Shown in pieces: positions 31,392 through 42,245 of a stretch of DNA of 42,890 bases. This DNA comes from Bacteroidales bacterium (lineage in GTDB: Bacteria > Bacteroidota > Bacteroidia > Bacteroidales > UBA6680). The notes below the pieces were generated by a model that saw only the letters and a list, made by a program, of their open reading frames with translations, searched no databases and had not been told where the DNA came from. The stretch is taken from contig JAOARD010000006.1 of NCBI GenBank assembly GCA_025210735.1, positions 1 to 42,890 on the forward strand. The letters run 5' to 3'. A program made the position numbers and the translations under genes. Each line of letters opens with the position of its first letter. Positions within the stretch are counted from its first letter, which is position 1.

Positions 31392-32690
31392 ATGAAGAAG
31401 AAATTTAGAATTAATATAATAACATTGGGGTGCTCGAAAAACCTTGTTGATTCAGAGGTTCTTATGAAGCAGTTAGATGTCAATCATATTGAGGTTACCC
31501 ACAATGACGAGATAGTTGAAGCCGATGCAATTCTTATAAATACTTGTGGATTTATTAATGACGCTAAGGAAGAGTCTGTAAATACAATATTAGAGTGTAT
31601 AGAGGCTAAAAACAACGGATATGTAAAAGCAATATATGTTTTTGGATGTCTCTCTCAACGCTACAGAGAAGAGTTACAGAATGAGATGCCTGAGGTTGAT
31701 GGCTTTTTTGGGGTTGATAGTTTTAAAGCAATTCTGGAGAAGCTAAGTGCTACATTCAGAACCGATCTTGTAGGAGAGAGGGTTATAACAACTCCGGGGC
31801 ATTATGCCTATCTTAAGATAGCTGAAGGGTGTAACTGGGGGTGTTCGTATTGTGCAATTCCTTTGATTAGAGGCAAGTATATATCTGTATCTATTGAGAG
31901 ATTAGTTAAAGATACTACCAGACTTGTAGAGCAGGGTGTAAAAGAGATTATGTTGATAGCTCAGGATCTTACATATTATGGTGTTGATCTTTATGGGGAG
32001 AGAAAACTGGCAGACCTACTTGAAGCATTGGCTAAAATAGAGGGATTAAAGTGGATCAGATTGCACTATGCATATCCTACAATGTTTCCTAAAGAGGTTG
32101 TTGATGTAATGAAGCGTTACAATAATATATGTAAGTATCTTGATATTCCAATTCAGCATAGTAGCACAGAGGTGCTTAAAAGTATGCGTAGAGGTATAAC
32201 GCGTGAGGAGACAAAGGAACTTCTTGATTATATAAAATCTGAAATTCCAGATATTGCTTTAAGAACAACAATTATGGTTGGTCATCCGGGTGAGAGTCAG
32301 AAAGAGTTTGATGATCTGAAAGACTTTGTAAAAGATATAAAATTTGACAGACTTGGTGTGTTTACTTACTCAGAAGAGGAAGGTACCTGGGGTGCTGATA
32401 ACCTTTCTGATGATATCTCACAAGAGGTAAAGCAGGAGCGTGCAGATGAGATAATGGAGATACAGCAAGATATATCATATAACCTTAATCAACAAAGAGT
32501 AGGAAAGGAGTATGAGATAATTATTGACAGGCGTGAAGGTGATTATCTGATTGGTAGAAGTGAGTTTGATTCCCCTGAAATTGATAATGAGATACTTATT
32601 AATACGGACATTGATATAAATCCGGGAGAGTTTGTTAATGTGAAAATATTGAGGGCAGATGACTTTGATCTTTATGCCGAAATGATATAA
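31392..32690 (+). CDS. rimO: RimO, ribosomal protein S12 methylthiotransferase
   Basis: 432 residues. The N-terminal methylthiotransferase domain has its three cluster cysteines C14 (TLGCSKN), C52 (NTCGF) and C86 (FGCLSQRY). The radical-SAM domain has C147, C151 and C154 in EGCNWGCSYCAIP. A TRAM domain ends the protein (about 370-432). RimO adds a methylthio group to an aspartate of S12. The family member is told from MiaB by the GCSKN start and CNWGCSYCAIP. It is convergent with clpC, sharing a terminator. Confidence 0.96.
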   Translation: MKKKFRINIITLGCSKNLVDSEVLMKQLDVNHIEVTHNDEIVEADAILINTCGFINDAKEESVNTILECIEAKNNGYVKAIYVFGCLSQRYREELQNEMPEVDGFFGVDSFKAILEKLSATFRTDLVGERVITTPGHYAYLKIAEGCNWGCSYCAIPLIRGKYISVSIERLVKDTTRLVEQGVKEIMLIAQDLTYYGVDLYGERKLADLLEALAKIEGLKWIRLHYAYPTMFPKEVVDVMKRYNNICKYLDIPIQHSSTEVLKSMRRGITREETKELLDYIKSEIPDIALRTTIMVGHPGESQKEFDDLKDFVKDIKFDRLGVFTYSEEEGTWGADNLSDDISQEVKQERADEIMEIQQDISYNLNQQRVGKEYEIIIDRREGDYLIGRSEFDSPEIDNEILINTDIDINPGEFVNVKILRADDFDLYAEMI

Positions 32691-32722
32691 AAAAAGAGTG
32701 GGTTAATTTCCCACTCTTTTTT
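32691..32722. terminator. Bidirectional terminator between rimO and clpC
   Basis: A stem AAAAAGAGTGGG/CCCACTCTTTTT (32691-32702 and 32710-32721) with A/T tails on both sides. Confidence 0.92.
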
Positions 32723-32727
32723 TATGA

Positions 32728-35244
32728 TTACTCTTCTTTCTTTATCTCTTTCTCCTTTTTCACAACTTTTATCGTGATCTCTTCATCTTTTTTGTTAAGC
32801 CCAACAGTAATTGTATTACCCTCTTCAGGAGAGACCTTTATTATGGTCTCAGCCATAGGTTCTTCAAGATACTTCTGAATTGCTCTTTTTAGAGGACGTG
32901 CACCGAACTCAATATCATAACCTTTGCTGGCAATGAAATCCTTTGCTGGTTTAGTAATTGATATCTCAAATCCTAGTGCAGCAACACGTTTGTAAAGGCC
33001 ACTTAGTTCAATATCAATAATTTTATGAATATCCTCTACTGTAAGTGTATTAAACAGTACAACATCATCTAATCGGTTAAGAAATTCAGGAGCAAAGGCT
33101 CTTTTTAACGCTTTTTGAATAACAGATTTAGCATTTTCATTTATACCTTCTGCTCTTGCTTTTGTAGCAAAACCAACCCCTTGACCAAAATCTTTAAGTT
33201 GTCTGGTACCAATATTAGAGGTCATAATTATTATAGTGTTCTTAAAATCAACCTTTCTACCTAAGCTATCTGTTAGCATACCCTCGTCAAGTACTTGTAG
33301 TAAAATGTTAAATACATCTGGATGAGCTTTTTCAATTTCGTCTAACAGCACAACAGAATATGGTCTTCTTCTTACCTTTTCTGTAAGTTGTCCGCCCTCT
33401 TCGTAACCAACATACCCCGGAGGTGCTCCAACAAGTCTCGATACAGAGAATTTCTCCATATATTCACTCATATCAACTCTTATAAGGTTTTCAGAAGAGT
33501 CAAACAGGTATTGTGCAAGAATCTTTGCAAGTTGAGTTTTACCAACACCAGTAGGTCCAAGAAATACAAACGATCCTATAGGACGATTAGGGTCTTTAAG
33601 ACCGGTACGGTTACGTTGTACAGCCTTCACAATCTTCTCAATTGCTTCATTCTGACCAATAACCTTTCCGTTAATTTCTTCGCCCATTTTAAGTAATCTT
33701 GCACTTTCTGCCTGAGCAATTCTCTGTACAGGAACATTTGTCATCATGGCAACAACTTCCGCAACCTTATTATCATCAACCAATTGTCTATTACTTGAAA
33801 GCTCTTGTTCCCATTTCTTTTGTGCTGTTTCAAGATCTTTTTGCAGAGCTTTCTCTTTGTCGCGCAATACAACAGCAGTTTCAAATCGCTGATCTTTAAC
33901 AGATTTTAGCTTCGATTGCTTTATCTCTTCAATCTCCTCTTCAAGCTTAATTATTGATTTTGGGACACTGATATTAGATATGTGTACGCGAGAACCAGAC
34001 TCATCAAGTGCATCAATTGCCTTATCAGGAAGGTGTCTGTCACTCATATATCGCATAGTTAACTTAATACAAGCCCAAAGAGCATCTTCTGTATAATATA
34101 CATTGTGATGATCCTCATAGCGCTCTTTTATATTCATAAGGATATCAAAGGTCTCATCCATTGATGTAGGACTCACCATAACCTTCTGAAAACGTCTCTC
34201 TAAAGCACCATCTTTCTCAATGTTCTGACGATACTCATCAAGAGTTGTTGCACCAATACATTGTATTTCTCCACGAGCAAGTGCTGGTTTAAGCATGTTT
34301 GCAGCATCAAGTGATCCTGTTGCACCACCTGCACCAACAATTGTGTGTATCTCATCAATAAATAGAATTATATCAGGATTCTTGCTTAGTTCATTCAGAA
34401 TAGCTTTCATGCGCTCCTCAAATTGTCCACGGTATTTTGTTCCGGCAACAATTGATGCAAGGTCAAGGGTTATTACACGTTTTCCAAACAATACACGTGA
34501 TACTTTTCTCTGTACAATCCGCATAGCGAGACCTTCAGCAATAGCAGATTTACCAACACCTGGTTCTCCAATTAGAATAGGGTTGTTCTTTTTTCGTCTA
34601 CTGAGTATCTGTGCAAGTCGTTCAATCTCTTTTTCACGTCCTACAATAGGATCAAGCTCATTTTCTTCGGCAGCTTTGGTAAGATCTATACCAAAGTTAT
34701 CCAAAACAGGAGTTTCAGAGCCTGCTTTTGAAGATGATGACGACCTAGATGATTCTCTTCTGGAGTATTCATTTTCTTCTTCTTCTTCGTGATAATTCAT
34801 GTCTTTTATATCTTTTTTTTCAATTTTCTTCTTTACAATCAGATAATCGACTTTATAATCAGCTAAAAGCTGAGTAGCAATATTGTTTTCATCCTTCAAT
34901 ATTGCCAATAACAGATGTTCTGTCCCAATAGTGTTAGTCTTTAAGGCTTTAGCCTCTAGGTTTACCAGAGTGAGTGTACGTTCAGCTGATTTATAAAGCT
35001 GAAGATTTGATCCGTCTTTAAGATCAATAACCGGATCTGCTTTTAATCTCGATTCTATTTCTGATTTAATAGCAGATAAATCTATTCCTAGTCCTGTAAG
35101 AATCTCTACAGCAGATCCGCTGTTCTCTCTCAAAATGCCAAGAAATAGGTGCTCGTTTCCAATATATTGGTTGCCAAGTCTAATGGCTTCCTCTTTGCTA
35201 AAAGATAAAACATCTTTTAGTTTCTGTGAAAAATCCTGATCCAT
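32728..35244 (-). CDS. clpC: ClpC-type Clp protease ATP-binding subunit
   Basis: 838 residues. A double Clp N domain (about 1-150) precedes an AAA+ module with GEPGVGKSAIAEGL and FIDEIHTIVGAG, the UVR-like middle coil (KLKSVKDQRFETAVVLRDKE) that marks ClpC rather than ClpB, and a second AAA+ module with GPTGVGKTQLAKIL and VVLLDEIEKAHPDVF. A linker rich in Ser (RRESSRSSSSSKAGSE) lies at about 160-177. It unfolds proteins for ClpP and helps in stress control. Divergent from gyrA across 240 bp. The C-terminal tail is Lys/Glu-rich (KKEKEIKKEE). Confidence 0.96.
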   Translation of the reverse strand: MDQDFSQKLKDVLSFSKEEAIRLGNQYIGNEHLFLGILRENSGSAVEILTGLGIDLSAIKSEIESRLKADPVIDLKDGSNLQLYKSAERTLTLVNLEAKALKTNTIGTEHLLLAILKDENNIATQLLADYKVDYLIVKKKIEKKDIKDMNYHEEEEENEYSRRESSRSSSSSKAGSETPVLDNFGIDLTKAAEENELDPIVGREKEIERLAQILSRRKKNNPILIGEPGVGKSAIAEGLAMRIVQRKVSRVLFGKRVITLDLASIVAGTKYRGQFEERMKAILNELSKNPDIILFIDEIHTIVGAGGATGSLDAANMLKPALARGEIQCIGATTLDEYRQNIEKDGALERRFQKVMVSPTSMDETFDILMNIKERYEDHHNVYYTEDALWACIKLTMRYMSDRHLPDKAIDALDESGSRVHISNISVPKSIIKLEEEIEEIKQSKLKSVKDQRFETAVVLRDKEKALQKDLETAQKKWEQELSSNRQLVDDNKVAEVVAMMTNVPVQRIAQAESARLLKMGEEINGKVIGQNEAIEKIVKAVQRNRTGLKDPNRPIGSFVFLGPTGVGKTQLAKILAQYLFDSSENLIRVDMSEYMEKFSVSRLVGAPPGYVGYEEGGQLTEKVRRRPYSVVLLDEIEKAHPDVFNILLQVLDEGMLTDSLGRKVDFKNTIIIMTSNIGTRQLKDFGQGVGFATKARAEGINENAKSVIQKALKRAFAPEFLNRLDDVVLFNTLTVEDIHKIIDIELSGLYKRVAALGFEISITKPAKDFIASKGYDIEFGARPLKRAIQKYLEEPMAETIIKVSPEEGNTITVGLNKKDEEITIKVVKKEKEIKKEE

Positions 35245-35484
35245 ATTGCCAAAGGTTTATGTTAATCCCCAATTACAAAATAGCATAAAAAACTAATATT
35301 TTATTTAATATACTGATAATTGTTAACAAAAAAAAGTAGATAAAGGTTTAAATCATAAAAACTGCTCTATTGTTGATAAAATGCTATATTAATAACAAGT
35401 TTTTTTGTAAAAAATAGCTACATTAGTGCGTTAATACATATAATATTTAGAGTAAGATTAAGAGAATTAAAATAATAATATAAA

Positions 35485-38019
35485 ATGGCTGAAGGAGAGA
35501 AGATAATTAAGATCAATATCGAAGAAGAGATGAAGTCTGCTTATATCGATTATTCGATGTCGGTAATTGTTTCCAGAGCTCTTCCTGATGTGCGAGATGG
35601 TTTGAAACCAGTACACAGAAGGGTGCTGTTTGGAATGTCCGAGTTAGGCATAACTTCAGGAAAGGCGTATAAAAAGTCTGCCAGAATTGTTGGAGAAGTA
35701 TTGGGTAAATATCACCCACATGGTGATTCATCTGTATACGATGCAATGGTTAGAATGGCACAGACTTGGTCTTTACGTTATCCGTTGGTAGACGGACAAG
35801 GAAACTTCGGTAGTGTTGACGGTGATAGCCCTGCTGCTATGCGTTATACAGAAGCAAGGTTACGTAAGGTTGCTGAAGACACACTTGTTGATCTTGAGAA
35901 AAACACTGTAGATTTTCAACTAAACTTTGATGATTCATTAGAAGAACCAACTGTATTACCTACAAAAGTACCCCTTTTATTGGTTAATGGAACTTCAGGT
36001 ATTGCTGTGGGTATGGCAACAAATATGCCCCCTCATAACATTGTAAATGTCATTGATACTGTAAATGCTTATATCGATAATAAGGATATTGAGCCTGAGC
36101 AGATGATAGATTATATCAAAGCTCCTGATTTTCCTACAGGAGGTATAATTTATGGTTATCAGGGCGTTAAAGATGCGTATAATACTGGTAAAGGAAGAGT
36201 GTTAATGCGTGCCAGAACAGAGATTGAGACAACATCTAGCGGGAGAGAGAAGATCATTGTTACAGAAATACCATATCTTGTTAATAAGGCTGAACTTATT
36301 AAGAAAACAGCAGATCTTATTAATGATAAGAAAATAGATGGTATATCTAATATTAACGATGAATCAGACCGTAATGGTATGCGAATTGTTTATGATCTTA
36401 AACGTGATGCAATTGCAAATGTTGTTTTAAACAAATTGTTTAAATATACAGCACTGCAAAGTTCGTTTAGTGTAAATAATATTGCACTTGTTAATGGAAG
36501 ACCACAACTTCTTACACTTAAAGATATTGTTGAAAACTTCGTAAAACACAGACACGAGGTTGTAATAAGAAGAACCAAGTATGAGCTTGAACAAGCAGAG
36601 AAGAGAGCACACATACTTCAGGGATTAATTATTGCAAGTGACAATATTGATGAGGTAATTAAGATAATCAGAGGATCTAAAACTCCGGATGAAGCCAGAG
36701 AGCGTTTAAAAGAGCGTTTTGAACTTTCTGAAGAACAAGCAAGGGCTATTGTAGAAATGCGTCTTCGTCAGTTAACCGGACTAGAGCAAGATAAACTTAA
36801 AGCTGAGTTTGACGAGATAATGAAGACTATTGAACATCTTCGTAATATACTTTCAAATGAGTCGCTTCAGATGAACATCATTAAGGAAGAGCTTATTGAG
36901 ATAAAAGAGAAGTATGGAGATGAGCGCAGAACAGAGATTGTTTATAGCGCAGAGGAGTTTAATCCAGAAGATTTTTATGCTGATGAAGAGATGGTAATTA
37001 CGATCTCGCATCTTGGTTATATTAAGCGAACTCCATTAACAGAGTTTAAAACACAGCATAGAGGAGGAAAAGGAGCGAAGGCCAGCTCTACACGCGACGA
37101 AGATTTCCTTGAGCATATGTATACAGCTACAATGCATAATACAATGCTTTTCTTTACGGAAAAAGGTAGATGTTATTGGCTGAAGGTGTATGACATACCT
37201 GAGGGAAACAGAACCTCAAAAGGGCGCGCAATACAAAATATTATTAATATTGAACCTGATGATAAAGTTAAAGCATATATAAATGTTAAAACGCTTAACG
37301 ACGAGGAATATATTAACAATAACTATATAATACTTTGTACAAAACGTGGTACAATTAAGAAAACATCACTTGCTGCATATTCTCGTCCTCGTATAAACGG
37401 AGTTAATGCAATTACCATAAAAGATAATGACCAGCTGCTTGAAGCTAAGCTTACAGATGGTAATGCAGGTATCATTATTGCTGCAAGAAGAGGTAAGGCA
37501 ATACGCTTTCCGGAGAACACCGTTAGAGCAATAGGAAGAACTGCTTCTGGAGTTAGAGGAATAAACATTGAGGAGGATAATGAAGTAATTGGCATGGTAT
37601 GTGTTAATGAAACTAATAATGAGGATATACTTGTTATCTCAGATAATGGTTTTGGAAAGAGATCTAAACTTGCAGATTATAGAATTGTTAGCAGAGGAGG
37701 TAAAGGTGTAAAAACACTTAACATAACGGATAAAACAGGTCTGCTTGTAGCTATTAAAGAAGTTACTGCAGAGAATGATATAATGATTATTACCAAGAAT
37801 GGTCTGACAATCCGTTTAGCACTTGATACTTTAAGGATTACAGGAAGAGCTACTCAGGGAGTGAAACTGATAAACCTTAGAAATAATGACTCTATAGCAG
37901 CTGTAGCAATTGTTCCGGCAGAGAAAAATGGGGAGTCAGAACAGAGTGGGGAAGAGGTAACACCTGCTGAAAACTCAGAAAGTATTGAAACCACTGATAG
38001 CGAAGAGACAAATAATTAA
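35485..38019 (+). CDS. gyrA: DNA gyrase subunit A
   Basis: 844 residues. The N-terminal breakage-reunion domain contains the catalytic Tyr121 in [10 protein letters not shown]. The quinolone-resistance region reads [18 protein letters not shown]82 and D86 correspond to E. coli S83 and D87, so the usual target residues are unchanged. The C-terminal beta-pinwheel has the GyrA box [12 protein letters not shown] (about 522-533), which marks gyrase rather than topoisomerase IV. The tail is acidic and Ser/Glu-rich. It introduces negative supercoils with GyrB. The following TPR gene starts 40 bp later, as in other Bacteroidales. Confidence 0.97.
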   Translation: MAEGEKIIKINIEEEMKSAYIDYSMSVIVSRALPDVRDGLKPVHRRVLFGMSELGITSGKAYKKSARIVGEVLGKYHPHGDSSVYDAMVRMAQTWSLRYPLVDGQGNFGSVDGDSPAAMRYTEARLRKVAEDTLVDLEKNTVDFQLNFDDSLEEPTVLPTKVPLLLVNGTSGIAVGMATNMPPHNIVNVIDTVNAYIDNKDIEPEQMIDYIKAPDFPTGGIIYGYQGVKDAYNTGKGRVLMRARTEIETTSSGREKIIVTEIPYLVNKAELIKKTADLINDKKIDGISNINDESDRNGMRIVYDLKRDAIANVVLNKLFKYTALQSSFSVNNIALVNGRPQLLTLKDIVENFVKHRHEVVIRRTKYELEQAEKRAHILQGLIIASDNIDEVIKIIRGSKTPDEARERLKERFELSEEQARAIVEMRLRQLTGLEQDKLKAEFDEIMKTIEHLRNILSNESLQMNIIKEELIEIKEKYGDERRTEIVYSAEEFNPEDFYADEEMVITISHLGYIKRTPLTEFKTQHRGGKGAKASSTRDEDFLEHMYTATMHNTMLFFTEKGRCYWLKVYDIPEGNRTSKGRAIQNIINIEPDDKVKAYINVKTLNDEEYINNNYIILCTKRGTIKKTSLAAYSRPRINGVNAITIKDNDQLLEAKLTDGNAGIIIAARRGKAIRFPENTVRAIGRTASGVRGINIEEDNEVIGMVCVNETNNEDILVISDNGFGKRSKLADYRIVSRGGKGVKTLNITDKTGLLVAIKEVTAENDIMIITKNGLTIRLALDTLRITGRATQGVKLINLRNNDSIAAVAIVPAEKNGESEQSGEEVTPAENSESIETTDSEETNN

Positions 38020-38059
38020 ATAAGATATTAACCATATATTCAAATCAAATTATAGAAAG

Positions 38060-39370
38060 ATGAAAAAGTTTGCATTTATCGTTACTCTATTATTATCTTC
38101 TGGATACTTGCTTGCTCAGACAGCAGGATATTCGGCACCTAATGTAGAGTCGTACAAGAAGAAGATTAAAAAGAGCGAAGCTCTTATTCAAAATCCTAAG
38201 AAGAATGCTAAAACAAAAACATGGATAAGTAGAGGTGATCTTTTCGTAGAGATAGGTACAGCTCATACAGGTGTTGTTCGTGTTGGAATGGATGCTACTG
38301 AGGAAAAATTCATGATGGGAAGAATGATAAGTCTTGAGAATAAGACTATTGGAGATAAGACTTACGAGGTGCATGCTTACGAGGGGCTTAATCTCCTGTT
38401 CTTTGATGGAAAAGTTGCTCTTTGGGAAGTAACTACTCCAATATGTAAAGATCCATTATTTACTGCATATGATGCTTATGCTAAGGTTATAGAGTTAGAT
38501 AAAGCAAAGAAAACATATAAATCTTTGGCAGAAAAAGCTAATAATCTAAGAAACGAGTTTGTTAAAGAAGGTAGTAACTACTATAGTATGCAGAATTATA
38601 AAGAGGCTGCAAAATACTTTGAAGGTGCTTATAAATCATTGCAACTTGCACCAGTAGCTAAAGAAGATACTATTATGGCATATTATGCTGCTGTTTCAGC
38701 GCAGACAGGAGGAAATCATGAGTTGGCAGTTAAGTATTTTAAGAAATCAATAGAACTTGATTATGCTCAAAAAGGTAATACTTATCTGTATCTTAATACA
38801 TCACTTCAGGCACTTGGAGATACTGTTGCAGGAGTTAATTATTTAAAGGAGGGATTCCTTAAATTTCCAGACAATAATAATATTATTGGAAATCTTATTA
38901 ACTATTATATTACCAAAGGCGAGAATGCTGATGAGGTTTTAAGATATGTTGAGGCTGCAATAAAGAATAATCCTGACAATGGAAGTTTATATCAGGCCAG
39001 AGGTACTTTGTTAGATAAAATGGGTAAAAAAGAGGACGCAAAAGAAGCTTATAAACTAGCTATTAAAAAAGACCCTAACAGCTACAATGCTGCATTTAAC
39101 CTTGGTGTAATGCTTTATAATGTTGGTGTAGAACTTAATGAAGAAGCAACAAAGATTCCACCATCAAAAACTAAAGAATATAATGCTAAAGTTGAAGAGG
39201 CAAATGTTGCATTTAAGGAATCATTACCATATTTTGAACAATGCCTTAAGATTAAACCAAATGAGGTAGGTCCACTTGAGACAATTAAGAATATTACGTT
39301 CCGTTTAAGAAATTCAGACCCTGAAATGAAAAAGCGTTACGAAGAGGTAAAAAAGATGTTAGAGAAATAA
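38060..39370 (+). CDS. Exported tetratricopeptide repeat protein
   Basis: 436 residues with a signal peptide ending LLAQ. After a domain of about 130 residues with no clear match come TPR units (for example NYYSMQNYKEAAKYFEGAYK, GNHELAVKYFKKSIELD and GKKEDAKEAYKLAIKKDPNS). Such proteins scaffold complexes in the periplasm or at the outer membrane; no partner can be named. The gene follows gyrA by 40 bp, without a terminator, so it is probably co-transcribed. Confidence 0.85.
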   Translation: MKKFAFIVTLLLSSGYLLAQTAGYSAPNVESYKKKIKKSEALIQNPKKNAKTKTWISRGDLFVEIGTAHTGVVRVGMDATEEKFMMGRMISLENKTIGDKTYEVHAYEGLNLLFFDGKVALWEVTTPICKDPLFTAYDAYAKVIELDKAKKTYKSLAEKANNLRNEFVKEGSNYYSMQNYKEAAKYFEGAYKSLQLAPVAKEDTIMAYYAAVSAQTGGNHELAVKYFKKSIELDYAQKGNTYLYLNTSLQALGDTVAGVNYLKEGFLKFPDNNNIIGNLINYYITKGENADEVLRYVEAAIKNNPDNGSLYQARGTLLDKMGKKEDAKEAYKLAIKKDPNSYNAAFNLGVMLYNVGVELNEEATKIPPSKTKEYNAKVEEANVAFKESLPYFEQCLKIKPNEVGPLETIKNITFRLRNSDPEMKKRYEEVKKMLEK

Positions 39371-39391
39371 AAGCATCAGAATAACTTATAT

Positions 39392-39427
39392 AACGGGATT
39401 ATCTTTAACAGATAGTCCCGTTTTTTT
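39392..39427 (+). terminator. Terminator of gyrA-TPR operon
   Basis: A stem ACGGGA-TATC/GATA-TCCCGT (39393-39403 with 39411-39421, one mismatch) followed by seven T residues. Confidence 0.88.
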
Positions 39428-39714
39428 GTATCTGAGAATCGAGGAATAGTTCTTAGGATGATGATATCTAAAATGATTATTAATGGTGTATGAAGCTAAA
39501 AAAATGGAAATACATATAAATAGGATGCATAAATAAAAACTATATTTAACATAATATATATTATAAAACTAATTATAATTATGAATTTGATACACTCTAA
39601 TAACTTGTTTTACGGCACTGCCGATAATTAAAGATGATAATTATAAGAGCTTTATAAATAGATTATTAACGGGAATAAATTATTTGATACTTTAAATGTC
39701 AACTGTATAAAATA
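39428..39714. other. 287-bp AT-rich gap between two terminators
   Basis: Lies between the two convergent terminators of the TPR gene and adenylate kinase. Nothing supportable is seen in it. Confidence 0.5.
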
Positions 39715-39745
39715 AAAAAGCAGAACTGATTTAGCTCTGCTTTTT
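39715..39745 (-). terminator. Terminator of the adenylate kinase gene
   Basis: AAAAAGCAGA/TCTGCTTTTT stem (39715-39724 and 39736-39745) with an 11-nt loop; A-run on the plus strand gives T-run on the minus. Confidence 0.85.
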
Positions 39746-39766
39746 ATATATGCTTATCTAATTATC

Positions 39767-40942
39767 TTATTTAGCTAAACGGATCGATTCATTAATAACA
39801 ACCTCAACATCTTCAAATATCTTATCAGGATCTCCGGTTGCATCAATTGTATTAACATTTTTATGTCTTTTAAAGTAATCTAACACAGGCTTTGTCTTTT
39901 CATCATATACCTCAAATCTCTGGATTATTACATCAGTATCCATATCGTAGAATCTGGCCTTCTCAGATTTAGCACGTTTAGACAATCTCTTAATAGCTTT
40001 AATTTCAGGTATTTTGAACTCAACAATTGTAGAAATAGATGAATCAATACGTCTTAATAAACCATCAAGAATATATGCCTGAACAACAGTTCTTGGAAAT
40101 CCTTTGAATACAAAACCATTTGCATCAGGATGTTCCTTTATTTTACGCTCAATAACCTTAACAGCAATTTCATCAGGAACAATTTCTCCTCTATCCATAT
40201 ATGGTTTTGCTATTCTACCCAATTCAGTATCTTTTGCTACCTCTTCCTGACGTAGAATTTTTCCTGTTGAGATATATACTAAATTATATTTTTCAGCGAT
40301 TTTTTTGGCCTGAGTACCTCTTCCGGCTCCTGGCATACCCATAAGGACAACATTTAGTAATCTTTTGCTTAAAGCGTGATCAATAGTATCTGTAAGTCTA
40401 CCGAAGATTTCATCTATCTTGCCAACACCATTTATCGGAAAATATATCTCTTTCTGCTGATAAAACTCAATTACAGGAACAGTTTTGTTCTGATACTCTT
40501 CTAATCGTTTTTTAATGACTGTCATATTATCATCATTACGACCAGAAGTTTTTCCTCTTTCAAGTAGTCTGTTAACAAGCTCATCTTCTGGGACATCTAA
40601 GCTTAACATACATGTAAGTGATGTATTAAGTTTAAGCAAAAGACCTTCAAGTATATATGCCTGTACATAAGTTCTTGGGAAACCATCAAAAAGAAAACCA
40701 TTTACATTATCATTGTTCATTCTTATTTTCTTCTCTATAATCTGAACAATAACCTCGTCTGAAGCAAGTTCGCCTCTGGCAATAATATCTTTTGCCTTTC
40801 TTCCCAAATCACTATCCTCTGCTATTTCCTCTCTAAGAAGGTCTCCTGTTGAAATATAAGCTAGATTATATTTCTCCATTAGCTTTGTCGACTGAGTTCC
40901 TTTTCCCGCTCCTGGGGGTCCAAATAGTGCTATATTTAACAT
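39767..40942 (-). CDS. adk: Double adenylate kinase (two fused domains)
   Basis: 391 residues, twice the usual length. Domain 1 (1-192): P-loop GPPGAGKGTQ with K14, STGDLLR, GFPRTYVQA and a short LID with RGKTSGRNDDN; all catalytic arginines seem present, so it should make ADP from ATP and AMP. Domain 2 (194-391): GMPGAGRGTQ with R208 in place of the P-loop Lys, STGKILR with Lys for the usual Asp, GFPRTVVQA retained, and a LID region SEKARFYDMD unlike the normal one. Domain 2 probably has little or no kinase activity and may regulate or dimerise. Short-LID (AK1-like) type, no zinc fingers. Monocistronic, with own terminator. Confidence 0.9.
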   Translation of the reverse strand: MLNIALFGPPGAGKGTQSTKLMEKYNLAYISTGDLLREEIAEDSDLGRKAKDIIARGELASDEVIVQIIEKKIRMNNDNVNGFLFDGFPRTYVQAYILEGLLLKLNTSLTCMLSLDVPEDELVNRLLERGKTSGRNDDNMTVIKKRLEEYQNKTVPVIEFYQQKEIYFPINGVGKIDEIFGRLTDTIDHALSKRLLNVVLMGMPGAGRGTQAKKIAEKYNLVYISTGKILRQEEVAKDTELGRIAKPYMDRGEIVPDEIAVKVIERKIKEHPDANGFVFKGFPRTVVQAYILDGLLRRIDSSISTIVEFKIPEIKAIKRLSKRAKSEKARFYDMDTDVIIQRFEVYDEKTKPVLDYFKRHKNVNTIDATGDPDKIFEDVEVVINESIRLAK

Positions 40943-41025
40943 CAGTATTTCTTGTTATGAGTTATTTAAAACTTATTTCAAAAGTAGCAATAATAGCCCA
41001 ATATTCCACTCTAAATTAATATTAA

Positions 41026-41430
41026 CTAAAAATAGTCATCGAAAAGATCAGATAATACTTTTGGGGGTCTTACAGGTAATCTTTTTACTTTATCGATAAA
41101 TACTAAATCGGTATAACCGTTGTTTAATAATTCATTTTTCTGATTGTAAATCTCATGTTCAAATCTGATTTTTACAGAAGGTTTTGATCTTACATAGCTT
41201 TTTATTATCAGGTTATCATCATAATGAGCTGGTTTAAAATATTTACAATTCATCTGACTTATAGCAAGCATAATACCCATCTCTTCAATCTTACTATACG
41301 GAAAATCCAGAGTACGCATAAGTTCATTGCGTCCTATTTCGTAATACAAGGCGTAATTACCATAATATACATAACCCATTTTGTCTGTTTCACCATACCT
41401 AACCCTTACTGTTTGACTGTGTGATATCAT
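41026..41430 (-). CDS. YbgC/FadM-type acyl-CoA thioesterase
   Basis: 134 residues with the 4HBT fold. The family signature RYGETDKMGYVYYGNYALYY holds the catalytic Asp, and the length and closing strands (RFEHEIYNQ, YTDLVFID) fit. It hydrolyses short- or medium-chain acyl-CoA or acyl-ACP. Its ATG overlaps the stop of the SDR gene by 4 bp (ATGA), so the two are translationally coupled. Confidence 0.9.
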   Translation of the reverse strand: MISHSQTVRVRYGETDKMGYVYYGNYALYYEIGRNELMRTLDFPYSKIEEMGIMLAISQMNCKYFKPAHYDDNLIIKSYVRSKPSVKIRFEHEIYNQKNELLNNGYTDLVFIDKVKRLPVRPPKVLSDLFDDYF

Positions 41431-42245
41431 TTTAGCGGAGAATTTGGTTCTTTAGCCATAGCCTTATAAAACATCTTATCTAAGAAGGCTGGTACAAATT
41501 TTTTAAGAAATACAGCTGTTTTACCAACTGAGGACATTACAACTTCTCTTTTTCTTTTATAAATAGCTTTTACTATTATATTTGCAACCTCTTCTGATGT
41601 CATCATTTTACCCTCTTCGCGAGGTGATTCTCCTTGATTTGATCCATCTGCAGTTAGTGCTGAGAATCTTACATTTGATTCAGTAAAACCTGGAGCAGCA
41701 ATTAGAACGTGTACATCTTTGTATAAATTCTCGACTCTGATTGTTTCAAGAAAACCATGCATTGCATATTTTGATGCGGAATATCCAGTACGGGCAGGTA
41801 AACCATGATAACCAGCAATTGATGATACACCTGTAATAGAACCCTTTGTTTTCTGAATATATGGTAAAGCGTATTTTGTACAATATACAGTTCCCCAGAA
41901 GTTTACATCCATAAGTTTCTTTATAACAGAAATATCTACATCATCAAATAAAGCTCTCATTGAAATACCAGCATTGTTAATAAGAATATCAATTTTATTG
42001 TATTTTGTAATGCTGGCTTCTATCAGTTCTTTACAATTATTTTCATTTGATACATCGCATTTAAAAATATATGCATCTCCTCCTTTTGAATTTATATGCG
42101 ATTTTACATTGTCTAGTGCGTCAGTATTTCTTGCCGCTAATACAACTTTAGCTCCTCTCTCTGCTAATTCTATTGATAATGCTTTGCCAATTCCGGAAGA
42201 AGCTCCGGTAATAACAGCTACTTTATTTCTAAAATCAATTTTCAT
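41427..42245 (-). CDS. Short-chain dehydrogenase/reductase
   Basis: 272 residues from the ATG at 42245; an upstream ATG (42281) would add 12 residues (FLLILKRKNKQ) before the conserved start, so I prefer 42245. Rossmann fold: VAVITGASSGIGKAL for NAD(P), ILINNAGISMRALF, and catalytic Ser in VSSIAGYHG with Tyr and Lys in GYSASKYAM. The C-terminal stretch ends with a membrane-tolerant amphipathic helix (KKFVPAFLDKMFYKAM), as in DHRS7-like members. Substrate unknown; a fatty acyl or lipid substrate would fit its thioesterase partner. Confidence 0.9.
   Translation of the reverse strand: MKIDFRNKVAVITGASSGIGKALSIELAERGAKVVLAARNTDALDNVKSHINSKGGDAYIFKCDVSNENNCKELIEASITKYNKIDILINNAGISMRALFDDVDISVIKKLMDVNFWGTVYCTKYALPYIQKTKGSITGVSSIAGYHGLPARTGYSASKYAMHGFLETIRVENLYKDVHVLIAAPGFTESNVRFSALTADGSNQGESPREEGKMMTSEEVANIIVKAIYKRKREVVMSSVGKTAVFLKKFVPAFLDKMFYKAMAKEPNSPLK

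Noticed and set aside
34295..34792. 165-residue frame opposite clpC
   Set aside because: Lies fully inside clpC on the other strand, with Ser/Arg/Phe-rich composition expected of an antisense shadow.
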